Part shown: one piece after another, positions 8,393 to 15,881 of the stretch | How positions within the stretch are numbered: the first letter of the stretch is position 1 | Layout of the letters: every line of letters begins with the position of its first letter | Assembly (NCBI RefSeq): GCF_010119385.1 | Contig: NZ_VFIE01000018.1 | Span: 494,375 to 558,374 of the forward strand | Source of the DNA: Nesterenkonia haasae | GTDB taxonomy: Bacteria > Actinomycetota > Actinomycetes > Actinomycetales > Micrococcaceae | DNA: 64,000 bases | Direction: 5' to 3' | Position numbers and translations under genes: made by a program | Notes under the pieces: model-generated | Databases searched by the model: none | Told to the model about the DNA's origin: nothing | What the model saw: the letters and a program-made list of their open reading frames with translations, nothing else

Positions 8393-8542
8393 GCTGCGGA
8401 TCAGCTGGCGGTTCTGGTTGTCTCCGAGCGGGTGGTGATGGACATGATGGGCTGCTCCCAGGTCTCCATGCTCAAGCGGTACCAACACGTTATAGACGAT
8501 ATGCGCAGGGATGCGGCGCAGGTCATGGGGGAAGCGCTCTGG
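8384..8542 (+). pseudogene. Tyrosine recombinase (integrase) C-terminal remnant
   Basis: The frame encodes the C-terminal box of phage-type tyrosine recombinases: VSERVVMDMMG, then QVSMLKRYQHV carrying the nucleophilic Tyr (codon at 8480-8482), then an IDDMRRDAA helix and GEALW. The position usually His or Trp after MG is Cys, the HxxR box upstream is unrecognisable (HAHAAD), and the N-terminal and core catalytic regions are missing. It is a truncated pseudogene. It points at and ends 170 bp from the tRNA att copy, the usual place for an integrase gene. Confidence 0.7.
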
Positions 8543-8650
8543 TCCGCCCCTCCACGCCCGAGCCGTACCCTGATCCCTCAGACACTGTGGTGGGGTTCGA
8601 TGGGTTCCGTCGTCGGCGTGCCGGGTAGAGAAGGGCCGTCAGACGCGAAA

Positions 8651-8686
8651 AAGGGCCCCTGCCGTGTTTTTTCGGCGGGGGCCCTT
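8651..8686. terminator. Terminator-like hairpin beside the right att copy
   Basis: AAGGGCCCCTGCCG and CGGCGGGGGCCCTT form a 14-bp stem with one G-T pair around a T-rich 8-base loop. It sits between the integrase relic and the tRNA 3' end and could terminate either transcript. Confidence 0.65.
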
Positions 8687-8711
8687 CCCTGCTATAACAG
8701 GGATGTAGCTG

Positions 8712-8755
8712 GTAGGGGGTGCGGGACTTGAACCCGCGACAAAAGGATTATGAGT
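8712..8755. repeat. Right att copy inside the CAU tRNA gene
   Basis: The 44-bp partner of 6437-6480, covering the tRNA from the anticodon loop to the 3' end of the acceptor. Because the copy lies inside the intact tRNA, the element is oriented leftwards from this gene, with its integrase relic next to the tRNA. Confidence 0.88.
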
Positions 8756-8786
8756 CCTCTGCTCTAACCAACTGAGCTAACCCCCC
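8713..8786 (-). tRNA. tRNA with CAU anticodon (elongator Met, or Ile2)
   Basis: The minus strand folds into a full cloverleaf: acceptor GGGGGGU with ACCCCCU, D-stem GCUC/GAGC, anticodon stem GAGGA/UCCUU, loop CUCAUAA (anticodon CAU), T-arm GCGGG/CCCGC with loop UUCAAGU. CCA is encoded next to it at 8710-8712. It has no initiator features (no 1-72 C-A mismatch, no GGG/CCC anticodon stem), so it is elongator Met or lysidine-modified Ile2; the sequence alone does not decide. A TAGTAT-like -10 lies about 35 bp upstream on the minus strand. Confidence 0.93.
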
Positions 8787-8884
8787 TCGCAGCCGCCCCG
8801 ACACGCAAAGGCAGCCGCTCTATACTAACTGAGGACCGCAGCAGCGCGCGCAGCTGACCATGTCCCGGCGAGATGTGGATCCTG

Positions 8885-9289
8885 TTATGGGCTGAGTTCG
8901 AGCCTGACGGAGGCGCGCGCCTGGGGATGCTCGTCAGCTGCAATCTCCAGAGCACGCAACCCGTGGTGATCGGGCAGCCCCTGCACCACCTGCTCAGCCA
9001 CGTACTGACAGACGACTTCAGTTGTCGTGATTTTCCCTGACAGGTCCGGGTGCTCGTCCAAATTCCGGTATCTCAGGCCATCAAGTACACCGCCCAGCAG
9101 CGACGTCGCCACCCCAATGTCCATCACCACGCCGTGCTCATCTAGCCCCACCCTCTCGAATGTCGCCGTGATGGCGAGCGTCGCTCCGTGCAACTGCTGA
9201 GCCGGGCCAAAAAACTCATCCGGAAGGGAGTGAGCGATCATCACGTGGTCGTCGACCGCTACACGGAATACTGGGGCATGGGCGGGCAT
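8885..9289 (-). CDS. 6-pyruvoyl-tetrahydropterin synthase / QueD-like protein (variant active site)
   Basis: A 134-residue protein of the PTPS/6-carboxytetrahydropterin synthase fold. An N-terminal His (IAHSL, residue 20), LHGATL (His34), GVVMDIG and a later TTTEVV segment follow the family order. Classical enzymes bind zinc with three His, two of them in an HGH motif; here the second is replaced (HGA). The protein may have altered metal binding or a different reaction. Its ATG overlaps the stop of the MDR dehydrogenase by 1 base (TAATG), so the two are translationally coupled. No queuosine genes are nearby, which argues against a simple QueD role. Confidence 0.75.
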   Translation of the reverse strand: MPAHAPVFRVAVDDHVMIAHSLPDEFFGPAQQLHGATLAITATFERVGLDEHGVVMDIGVATSLLGGVLDGLRYRNLDEHPDLSGKITTTEVVCQYVAEQVVQGLPDHHGLRALEIAADEHPQARASVRLELSP

Positions 9290-10293
9290 TAGTCAGCTCC
9301 TTGGGTCTGAGATGCGGCATAGGTCACCGCATGCAGCAGTTGGTTTCGGGTCCAGTCTGCCTTACGTGAGAAATCATCGAGCACCACGGGAAGATCCTCC
9401 AAGGGCGAGCTCCCCGTGACCAGTGCGTCGAACCGCGAATCCAGCAACTCCAGAGCTGCTGCCAACCGCTGCCTTCGGCTGCGCCGCAGACGCTTGGGCG
9501 CCGCCACCTGACCCACCTGAGCACCGATTATCCGCAGACGCCGGGCATGGAACCCGCCACCCAGAGGAACATTGGGTTCGCTGGTGCCGTACCAGGACAT
9601 CTCCACCACAGCCCCATCGTCGCCCGTGATCTCGAGGGCACAGCCAAGGCCGGACTGGGCAGCCGAGGTATGGAAAACGGCGTCGTTATCATCGGCTGCC
9701 TCCTCAGGGGACACCGGCTGAAGCCCCAACTCCGCCACCAGGGCACGTCGAGCGGGATCGATCTCGACTACCTGGAGCCGCCCCGGCGTCACCTGCGAGA
9801 GCAGCAGCGCAGTCACCAATCCCACCAGACCGGCACCCACCACGGCGATTCGGTCACCGAGCGTTGACTGGGCCTCCCACACCGCGTTGAGCCCAACCTC
9901 CGCGATTCCCGCCACCAAGGCACGTGAACTGGGCATATCATCGGGCACCACATGGCAGGCCTCCACCGGCACCACTGCGTGACTGCGATGACCTGTCAGG
10001 CTGAAGACTCGTTTACCCAGCAGCTCCGCAGGGCCCTGGCGCACGATCGCCACATTGAGATAGCCATGCGAGACGGGAAACGGCAGATCGCCGAGCTGGT
10101 GGGGGGCAGCCATCAGACTGGCGACCGCCTCCGGAACCTCCCCCCGGTAGACCACCGATTCGGTGCCAGGAGAAATCCCAGAAAGTTCAGTCTCCAGAAG
10201 CACCTCACCGGGACCCGGCTCGGGTGCAGCAACGTCGCGCACCCGCGCAGAACGGGGCGCCTCGATCCAAAGTTCGCGTGCAGTCTGTGTCAT
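9289..10293 (-). CDS. MDR-family oxidoreductase, zinc-less alcohol-dehydrogenase-like
   Basis: A 334-residue medium-chain dehydrogenase/reductase. The GroES-like N-terminal half has SGISPGTES where zinc-dependent relatives have a catalytic Cys, so the catalytic zinc is probably absent. The Rossmann motif GAGLVG lies at residues 153-158, followed by VVEIDPARR, whose acidic residue after the strand suggests NAD(H) preference. First gene of a two-gene unit with the PTPS-like gene, and divergent from a glycosyltransferase gene across 57 bp. Substrate unknown; a sugar, pterin or polyol alcohol are possibilities by context only. Confidence 0.75.
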   Translation of the reverse strand: MTQTARELWIEAPRSARVRDVAAPEPGPGEVLLETELSGISPGTESVVYRGEVPEAVASLMAAPHQLGDLPFPVSHGYLNVAIVRQGPAELLGKRVFSLTGHRSHAVVPVEACHVVPDDMPSSRALVAGIAEVGLNAVWEAQSTLGDRIAVVGAGLVGLVTALLLSQVTPGRLQVVEIDPARRALVAELGLQPVSPEEAADDNDAVFHTSAAQSGLGCALEITGDDGAVVEMSWYGTSEPNVPLGGGFHARRLRIIGAQVGQVAAPKRLRRSRRQRLAAALELLDSRFDALVTGSSPLEDLPVVLDDFSRKADWTRNQLLHAVTYAASQTQGAD

Positions 10294-10350
10294 CGGCCCT
10301 ATCGTCGCACGTCAGCCGGAACAACACCTGGAGGTGGCAGACTAAAGACT

Positions 10351-11436
10351 ATGAGGCTCTTCATCGACTGCCGGTACGTCCGCCCACGGGTGCATGACGG
10401 TATCTCCCGGTACACCGCCTCACTGGTGAACGCTGTTGCCGACAAGGCCGAAGTCACCATGCTCATTCACGACCCCGAACAGCTGAATCAGCTCCCGGAT
10501 CTTCCCCATGTGTTGATTAGTTCCCCTACAGGGCCGAAAGAACCCTTCGTGGCGCGGCAGATCAACCCCCACTCCCCCGATGTGGTTTTCTCTCCCATGC
10601 AGACTATGGGCAGCCTGGGCAGACGCTACCGACTGATCCTCACCCTGCACGACCTCATCTATTACCAGCACCGGACACCTCCGCGGAACCTTCCTGCCCC
10701 AGTCCGGTTGGGATGGCGGCTCTATCACCTCAGCTATGTGCCACAGCGGCTGACACTGAACCGGGCCGACGCCGTCGCCACCGTTTCGCAGACAACGGCG
10801 GAGTTGATCGCCGAACACCGGCTGACCTCACGGCCAGTTCACCTGATCCCAAATGCCCCCCAAGCCGGCGCTCAACCGCGCAACCCCCGCCAACCTCCCA
10901 CACATGACTTGGTCTACATGGGGTCTTTTATGGACTACAAAAATATCCCGGCGCTCATCGCAGCGATCAACGAGCTGCCCGGCTACAGGCTGCACCTGTG
11001 CTCACCGATTGACGGAGCAACACGTGCGCGGCTGACGGCACTCGCCCTAAGACCAGGTCAACTCGTTTTCCACAACGGGATCGACGAGTGGGAGTACCAC
11101 CAACTGCTGCAGCGGGCCACAGCGCTGGTGACGCTTTCCCATGCAGAGGGATTCTGCCTTCCCGTGGTCGAGGCACTGAGTCACGGCACCCCCGTCATCA
11201 CCTCGGACCTGCCCATCTTCCGGGAGGTCACCGGCTCTGCCGCACGCACCTACGGAGCGCAAGTCATCAACAGCGACGACCCGACGGGCTTTGCCGCAGC
11301 GGTACGAGCTTTGGAGAATCCCCGAGACTTCGCGACAGCCAGTAGTGCCGCACGGGCCCGCAGTCAGGACTACTCATGGGCGGAGTCCGCTGCTCGGCTA
11401 CTCGCACTGGCTGAATCGCTGACTCGGACCGACTAG
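10351..11436 (+). CDS. Glycosyltransferase family 4 (GT-B) protein
   Basis: A 361-residue GT-B glycosyltransferase. It begins with MRLFIDCRYVRP and has a domain-linking region with YMGSFMDYKN and the C-terminal nucleotide-sugar site SHAEGFCLPVVEALSHGTPV (E-x7-E pattern), typical of GT4. The frame is open far upstream, but the ATG at 10351 is chosen because it begins the first beta strand and follows GGAGGTGG, though at a long spacing of about 13 bases. It diverges from the MDR/PTPS pair, suggesting a shared control region. The acceptor is unknown. Confidence 0.85.
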   Translation: MRLFIDCRYVRPRVHDGISRYTASLVNAVADKAEVTMLIHDPEQLNQLPDLPHVLISSPTGPKEPFVARQINPHSPDVVFSPMQTMGSLGRRYRLILTLHDLIYYQHRTPPRNLPAPVRLGWRLYHLSYVPQRLTLNRADAVATVSQTTAELIAEHRLTSRPVHLIPNAPQAGAQPRNPRQPPTHDLVYMGSFMDYKNIPALIAAINELPGYRLHLCSPIDGATRARLTALALRPGQLVFHNGIDEWEYHQLLQRATALVTLSHAEGFCLPVVEALSHGTPVITSDLPIFREVTGSAARTYGAQVINSDDPTGFAAAVRALENPRDFATASSAARARSQDYSWAESAARLLALAESLTRTD

Positions 11437-11452
11437 TGCGAATCGACGCGTT

Positions 11453-12649
11453 CTACCACTCGAACTGATAGGTCTCCGTCCAGTCCGCGCCGTAATAGAG
11501 GGCCTCGTAAGCCGCCATTGTCTTTCCGATCGCGTGCTGGTTGGCTTTCTCTCGGCTTCTCAGCCCCATAGCTGTCCGCTCCTCAGGGGTTTTCCGGAAT
11601 ATGCGGTTGAGCTGTTGAGCCAAGTGATCGCTGTTGAACGGCTCAAAGAGATAACCGTTCTCTCCCTCCGCCACTAAATGCGGAAGAGCCAGGGCGTCTG
11701 CCAGCACCACAGGCTTGGCAGCGCTCATGGCTTCCAGAGACACCAAGGATTGAAGTTCTGAGGTTCCTGGTTGGCAGAATGCGTCAGCAGCAATGTAGGC
11801 CTCTCGGAGGTCCGCGTCATCCACATGTCCCCTGAAGTTGATTCGGTCCTCGATGCCCAACTCTGCCGTCTGGTCGCGGAGCTTATCGCGCTGTTCGCCG
11901 TCGCCGATGATCTCAGCGTTGATCTCCAACTCAGGGTCAGTCTTGGCCACGGCGTCGATGAGAACATCGACGTTCTTTTCAACGGCTAAGCGCCCGACGA
12001 AGAGCACCGTCGGTTTGTCCCGCTGGGCAATGGGTTCATCAGGAGCGGTGCTGTAGTAGTCGACGTCGATCCCGTTGGAAAGCGGGAGGACATGTTCGAA
12101 TCCCCCCTTGGCCAGCATCGTATCTGCAGCTAATGGGGTGGGAGTGGTCACCACGGAGGCCTTACCCATCAGGCGCCCCATGTCTCTCCAAGAGTTTTTC
12201 GCCACGATTCGTTTAAACCACTTGGGAAAGGGCAAGAACGGGTCCAGGTTCTCCGGCATGAAGTGGTTGGTGGCCACCGTACGGACACGTGCGGCTTCCG
12301 CGGCCAGAATCGCAGCCTTTCCGATCATGTAGTGGCACTGGACGTGGACCACGTCTGGTTCGATCTCAGCGACCAACCGACGCATGGCCGGTTCCACCAG
12401 CCACGGCAGGCAAAGTCGGTGGTACTCGTGGGTGGGCGCCTTGAAGGACCGGAACCGGTGGATGGTCGCCTCATCATGGTGCTCCACCACATCTGGGCCT
12501 GGGCCTGGCCGTGCCGCAGCTATGTGGACTCGGTGTCCGCGGGCTGTCATGTGTATGGCCAGCCGATAGCCGAAGATCGATGCCCCGTTGACATCAGGTG
12601 GGTAGGTATCGGCTGCGATCAGGACTGTCAGAGGCTTGCGGTTGTTCAC
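11453..12649 (-). CDS. Glycosyltransferase family 4, lipid-mannosyltransferase-like
   Basis: A 398-residue GT-B enzyme with an N-terminal acceptor domain (ADTYPPDVNGASIFGYRLA) and a C-terminal donor domain (LFVGRLAVEKN near residue 217, then GTSELQSLVSLEAMSAAKPV with the E-x7-E pattern). The N-terminal pattern resembles actinobacterial enzymes that mannosylate or glucosylate diacylglycerol or phosphatidylinositol. Its start overlaps the stop of the CDP-alcohol phosphatidyltransferase gene by 4 bp (ATGA), which supports a joint role in making a glyco(phospho)lipid. It converges with the other GT4 gene. Confidence 0.85.
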   Translation of the reverse strand: MNNRKPLTVLIAADTYPPDVNGASIFGYRLAIHMTARGHRVHIAAARPGPGPDVVEHHDEATIHRFRSFKAPTHEYHRLCLPWLVEPAMRRLVAEIEPDVVHVQCHYMIGKAAILAAEAARVRTVATNHFMPENLDPFLPFPKWFKRIVAKNSWRDMGRLMGKASVVTTPTPLAADTMLAKGGFEHVLPLSNGIDVDYYSTAPDEPIAQRDKPTVLFVGRLAVEKNVDVLIDAVAKTDPELEINAEIIGDGEQRDKLRDQTAELGIEDRINFRGHVDDADLREAYIAADAFCQPGTSELQSLVSLEAMSAAKPVVLADALALPHLVAEGENGYLFEPFNSDHLAQQLNRIFRKTPEERTAMGLRSREKANQHAIGKTMAAYEALYYGADWTETYQFEW

Positions 12650-13410
12650 TCTTCGTTGACCCTCCGCGGAGGTCCTCCCTGTTCGGCGGGCAAGTTTGTC
12701 TTTTCAGCGCTGGTCTCTGCTCCACCAACCAGCGGTTCACCGGGTGGTGCTGCTACACCGATCCGCGCCCACGTACTGCGCCTCCACGGGTTGATGTCTG
12801 CTGCGCGGAGTCTGCGGAACTTGCCGAGGGCTTGGATGAAGTAATCCATGGAGGCGATGATATGCATAACTCCTCCGGCGACAAGCAGCGACTCAGCAAC
12901 GAGAGGGAAGAGCCCTCCGATGCGCTCAGAGAATTCAGGAAGCTCCGCGAGCAGGAGCATCGGCAGGCTGACCATGAGACAGGCGGTGCGCACCTTTCCC
13001 ATGCCAGAGACTGACAACTGCGGCGAACCCGCGAAAAAGACCGTAGACGTTACCAAAAGCACCAGGTCTGGAATCAGAATCACCCAGAGCAGCCATTCGG
13101 GGGCGATGTCCAAGTAGACCAAGGTGAGGGTCACGATGATCATCGCGAACCGATCGGCCAAGGGATCCAGCCAACGACCGACTGTGGACATCTGGTTGAA
13201 GAACCTCGCTATGAAACCGTCAAGCCAATCAGTCGCTCCGAGTACCGCCAAGATCCAGAAGGCGGTCATGATCTCGCCCTCGCGGACGAAATACACAAAA
13301 AACGGCAGAAGGAGTAGCCGCAGGACTGTCACAACATTCGGGACTGTCCAGAAAGTCTCCTTGACGGTGTACTCGAAACCCTGGCGGGTTCCGATACCCA
13401 TGATCCTCAC
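12646..13410 (-). CDS. CDP-alcohol phosphatidyltransferase family protein (PgsA/Cls-like)
   Basis: A 254-residue integral membrane enzyme with the complete signature D-G-x2-A-R-x8-G-x3-D-x3-D (from DGFIAR to DPLAD). It therefore should transfer a phosphatidyl group from CDP-diacylglycerol to an alcohol. Several hydrophobic helices are followed by a hydrophilic, Pro/Gly-rich tail of about 60 residues. The start is uncertain: GTG at 13410, or ATG at 13401 preceded closely by GAGG. Coupled to the GT4 gene downstream by a 4-bp overlap; the alcohol (glycerol-phosphate, inositol-phosphate or another phosphatidyl group) cannot be read from the sequence. Confidence 0.85.
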   Translation of the reverse strand: MRIMGIGTRQGFEYTVKETFWTVPNVVTVLRLLLLPFFVYFVREGEIMTAFWILAVLGATDWLDGFIARFFNQMSTVGRWLDPLADRFAMIIVTLTLVYLDIAPEWLLWVILIPDLVLLVTSTVFFAGSPQLSVSGMGKVRTACLMVSLPMLLLAELPEFSERIGGLFPLVAESLLVAGGVMHIIASMDYFIQALGKFRRLRAADINPWRRSTWARIGVAAPPGEPLVGGAETSAEKTNLPAEQGGPPRRVNEE

Positions 13411-13420
13411 AGGGCTCAGT

Positions 13421-14239
13421 CTATTTCTTGATCAGCTCACGAAGGAAGGCACCTGCGGCGGCCGTAGAACCTGCTGCGACGGCCAGGGGTTTCCAACGCT
13501 CCGCAAAGAACTCTTTGGCTCCCCGGGCATCACCACTCTGACCATCAACTGGCGGGGCGGGAGCTGGGGCCTCAGGGGGAAGCGGAGCCGGCCCGGCGAG
13601 CGGCTGGTCATCGGCAGCGCTGGTGCGGGTGAATCTGGTGCGGAGCTGGTCCTGCAAACCGGCAATGTGATCTCGGCGAAGAGCCGTCCGGCGCAGAAGC
13701 TCGGTATAGGTGGGCTTCTGCGGCGCACCTTCGCCCGGAGTCTTCTTCTGCTCGGCGGCCCGGCGCTTGGCCTCCTCCTTAGCGCGGCGTCGATCCTCAT
13801 CGGCTCTGTCCAGGGACCTCGGATCGAAGTCTGTCCCCTCGCGCGCCACTCCGAGGTCGAGCCGGAAGCCGCGGATGGCATCCTCCGGTTTGAGAGGTTG
13901 GGTGCGCTTGAGCTTAAGCAGGCCAATGAGCGCGAAGACCAGCGCTATCAGCAGAAATGCGCCGGCCACAATCAGCGCCGCAGCCCACAATTGGAAGCCT
14001 GCGGCGTGGAGGCCGGCAATCGCAGCGACGATCAGGGCCACGGTGAGGAACGTGAGGAAGACCAGACCAACGACCACAAGGGCTGCTGCGACGGCAGCGG
14101 CGATCCCCTTGGACTTCATTTGAGCGGTGGCCAGGGCGATCTCGTCGTTGATCTGCTTGGGGCCGAGCCTGACGAGAACTTTGGCAACATCGATCAAGGA
14201 AGGTTTCGATGCCGCGCTCTTGGTGTTCTGCTGCGCCAC
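13421..14239 (-). CDS. Actinobacterial holin-X / DUF1469-like membrane protein
   Basis: A 272-residue protein with two long transmembrane helices (about residues 45-75 and 80-108). A charged, Ala/Arg/Glu-rich predicted coiled region, a Pro/Ala-rich linker and a terminal hydrophobic segment follow (AVAAGSTAAAGAFLRELI). The layout matches the phage-holin-superfamily-III-like family common in actinobacterial chromosomes, which is not proven to be a holin. GTG at 14239 is chosen because it follows GGAGG by 7 bases; ATG at 14257 overlaps that RBS. It ends 10 bp before the phosphatidyltransferase gene and probably shares its transcript. Confidence 0.7.
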   Translation of the reverse strand: MAQQNTKSAASKPSLIDVAKVLVRLGPKQINDEIALATAQMKSKGIAAAVAAALVVVGLVFLTFLTVALIVAAIAGLHAAGFQLWAAALIVAGAFLLIALVFALIGLLKLKRTQPLKPEDAIRGFRLDLGVAREGTDFDPRSLDRADEDRRRAKEEAKRRAAEQKKTPGEGAPQKPTYTELLRRTALRRDHIAGLQDQLRTRFTRTSAADDQPLAGPAPLPPEAPAPAPPVDGQSGDARGAKEFFAERWKPLAVAAGSTAAAGAFLRELIKK

Positions 14240-14351
14240 GACAGCGCCTCCATCCATAGTTGAGAAGCGTATATTCAGGTCCAAACTACCACCTGCACCC
14301 CTGGTGAGGCGCGTGGACCCGGGCTTTCGTGCCAGAGCTAGAATTGTAGGT

Positions 14352-14798
14352 ATGGCCGGTGACTACAACCTCGAGGATCTTTACGCCAATACCTATACGG
14401 AAGAAGACCGGCTCGCCTTCGAAACTCAGCCGGAGTCATCGAAGAATTTTGTGATCGCATGGGCTCTGGCCCTCTTCCTGGGACCCATTGGGGCGCAACG
14501 CTACTACCTTGGCTATTTCGTCACCGCTGTCGTAAAGACGAGCCTTTTCTCCGCCGGGGTGGTGCTGCTGCTCCTGGACATACCTAACGCCGGACTCGCG
14601 CTGATCGGCGTCGTCGGCGCGTGGACCATCATCGACCTGTTCCTTCTGCTCTCCGGAACCATGCGGGACACAGCCGACCACCGGCTCCGGGGTTTCACCC
14701 GGTTCGGTGGAGTCTGCGCAGCGGCAACTGTCGCGGTGCTGGTCGGTTGGCTGATTGTCGCTCTGGTTATCGGCACAAGCTCCGGGGTTGCGGGCTAG
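14352..14798 (+). CDS. TM2 domain-containing membrane protein
   Basis: A 148-residue protein with a hydrophilic N-terminus (about 30 residues) and a TM2 domain: FVIAWALALFLGPIGAQRYY with the conserved G-x-x-R/H-Y/F hairpin, then a second helix ending in DLFLL. A third C-terminal helix follows. TM2 proteins have no settled biochemical role. The start at 14352 is the first Met of the TM2 region; the frame extends upstream only as antisense of the holin-X-like gene. The 3' end overlaps the convergent SIP gene by 4 bp. Confidence 0.8.
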   Translation: MAGDYNLEDLYANTYTEEDRLAFETQPESSKNFVIAWALALFLGPIGAQRYYLGYFVTAVVKTSLFSAGVVLLLLDIPNAGLALIGVVGAWTIIDLFLLLSGTMRDTADHRLRGFTRFGGVCAAATVAVLVGWLIVALVIGTSSGVAG

Positions 14799-15673
14799 TT
14801 TTCGGGATCTATATTTCCCACAGGAGTCTGTTTCTCAGCCTGGAACTGATCTTCGATCCGGCCATAGGCCCAGTAGGCCGACAGTGACATCCCTTTGCGT
14901 TCGAGTCCACGCTCCTTGACCAGGAGTTTGCGGATTCTCTTCATCTGCTCCCGCTCCCCGTGGACGAAGACTTGGACATCGCCATCGGGAATCTCGATAT
15001 TCCGCAGGTGATCCGTAATGCGCGTGCTCTCCGGGGTGAAGTCTCCGCCGCGGTGAATCCACCTGAGATCTATTCCCTCCGGAACAGTGAGCGGCACTTC
15101 TTCGGTGGCATCACGGACCTCCAGCACGACGACGCCGCGCGCGTCAGCATCCATTCCCTCCAGAGCAGCTGCAATTGCTGGGATTGCCGATTCATCGCCG
15201 GCGATGACGTGAAAGTCGGCCTCCTGCCTGGGGGCGTAGCCTGAGCCGGGCCCGAAGAAGCTGATGGGGTCGCCTGGCTGAGCATTGGCCGCCCACGGCC
15301 CGGCAACACCCTCATCACCATGAACGACGAAATCTACCCAGATCTGCTTATGCTTCCAGTCGATGTGCCGGATGGTGTAAGTCCGCCGAACTGGCATTTG
15401 TGCTTTGGGGAGCTGCTCACGGAGTGCCTCCATATCGTAGGGGCGCTCCAATCCCAGGGCCGGATCGGCGAACAGCAGCTTGATGTACTGGTCCGTGTCC
15501 TCCTTGAACTCCATGGCATCGAACTGCTCCCCACCGAGGACCACGCGCACCATGTGCGGGGCGAGCCGCTCAGTCCGCACCACTTTTAGAAGTGTCTGGA
15601 CCTTGGTCTTGCGGGGCTTCTTGGGCACTGCGGTGGCTTGTGGGGAGGAGGTCTGCGTTCGCATATACCTCAC
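14795..15673 (-). CDS. Siderophore-interacting protein (FAD/NAD(P)H ferric reductase)
   Basis: A 292-residue flavoprotein of the SIP family that reduces ferric siderophores in the cytoplasm. The flavin-binding motif is RRTYTIR near residue 95, followed by DFVVHGDEGVAGPWA, then the C-terminal NAD(P)H domain (VIAGDESAIPAI) and the family terminus SLSAYWAYGR. Start is GTG at 15673 or ATG at 15664; the latter has GTGAGG just upstream. A DtxR/IdeR-like iron box lies directly upstream, so iron-dependent repression is likely. No siderophore uptake genes are adjacent. Confidence 0.9.
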   Translation of the reverse strand: MRYMRTQTSSPQATAVPKKPRKTKVQTLLKVVRTERLAPHMVRVVLGGEQFDAMEFKEDTDQYIKLLFADPALGLERPYDMEALREQLPKAQMPVRRTYTIRHIDWKHKQIWVDFVVHGDEGVAGPWAANAQPGDPISFFGPGSGYAPRQEADFHVIAGDESAIPAIAAALEGMDADARGVVVLEVRDATEEVPLTVPEGIDLRWIHRGGDFTPESTRITDHLRNIEIPDGDVQVFVHGEREQMKRIRKLLVKERGLERKGMSLSAYWAYGRIEDQFQAEKQTPVGNIDPEN

Positions 15674-15678
15674 TCTAC

Positions 15679-15695
15679 AAGATAGGTGAGCCTAA
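15679..15695 (-). promoter_or_regulatory. DtxR/IdeR-like iron box upstream of the SIP gene
   Basis: On the minus strand the segment reads TTAGGCTCACCTATCTT, keeping the TTAGG and CCTA cores of the TTAGGTTAGSCTAACCTAA consensus, with the right half weaker. It lies within 25 bp of the SIP start, where a bound repressor would block transcription. The match is partial and read by eye. Confidence 0.5.
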
Positions 15696-15751
15696 GCCGC
15701 AGTCATGCCCACTACGCAATATCGCTATGACGCATTTCTTGGGAGATAAAT

Positions 15752-15772
15752 CTTGAGCCTCTTTGACTCAAC
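15752..15772 (+). promoter_or_regulatory. HAIR-type HspR operator upstream of hsp20
   Basis: CTTGAGC, seven bases, then ACTCAAC. This matches the HAIR consensus CTTGAGT-N7-ACTCAAG at 12 of 14 conserved positions. It lies 110 bp before the hsp20 start, in an AT-rich intergenic stretch. In actinobacteria HspR represses dnaK, clpB and small heat-shock genes through this site. Confidence 0.75.
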
Positions 15773-15881
15773 TTCAGGAATAGCTACGCACGCGGCGTCG
15801 TTATGTGAGTCGACAGCGCCAAAATGGCGCAGTCCACCGTTGTAGGTGATGAGTTGCTTGTATGAGAGGAGCTGATTACTG

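Noticed and set aside
8168-8731. Whole 187-codon plus-strand frame as a gene
   Set aside because: Only the 8384-8542 part resembles a protein (integrase C-terminus); the rest is antisense to the opposing ORF or runs into the tRNA.
13421-14239. Prophage holin as evidence of a prophage
   Set aside because: Holin-X-like proteins are common chromosomal actinobacterial proteins, and no lysin, capsid or tail genes are nearby.
13124-14263. Long plus-strand open frame of 379 codons
   Set aside because: It runs antisense through the phosphatidyltransferase and holin-X-like genes, has a low-complexity Arg/Glu/Gly composition and no domain; the minus-strand genes have RBSs and known motifs.
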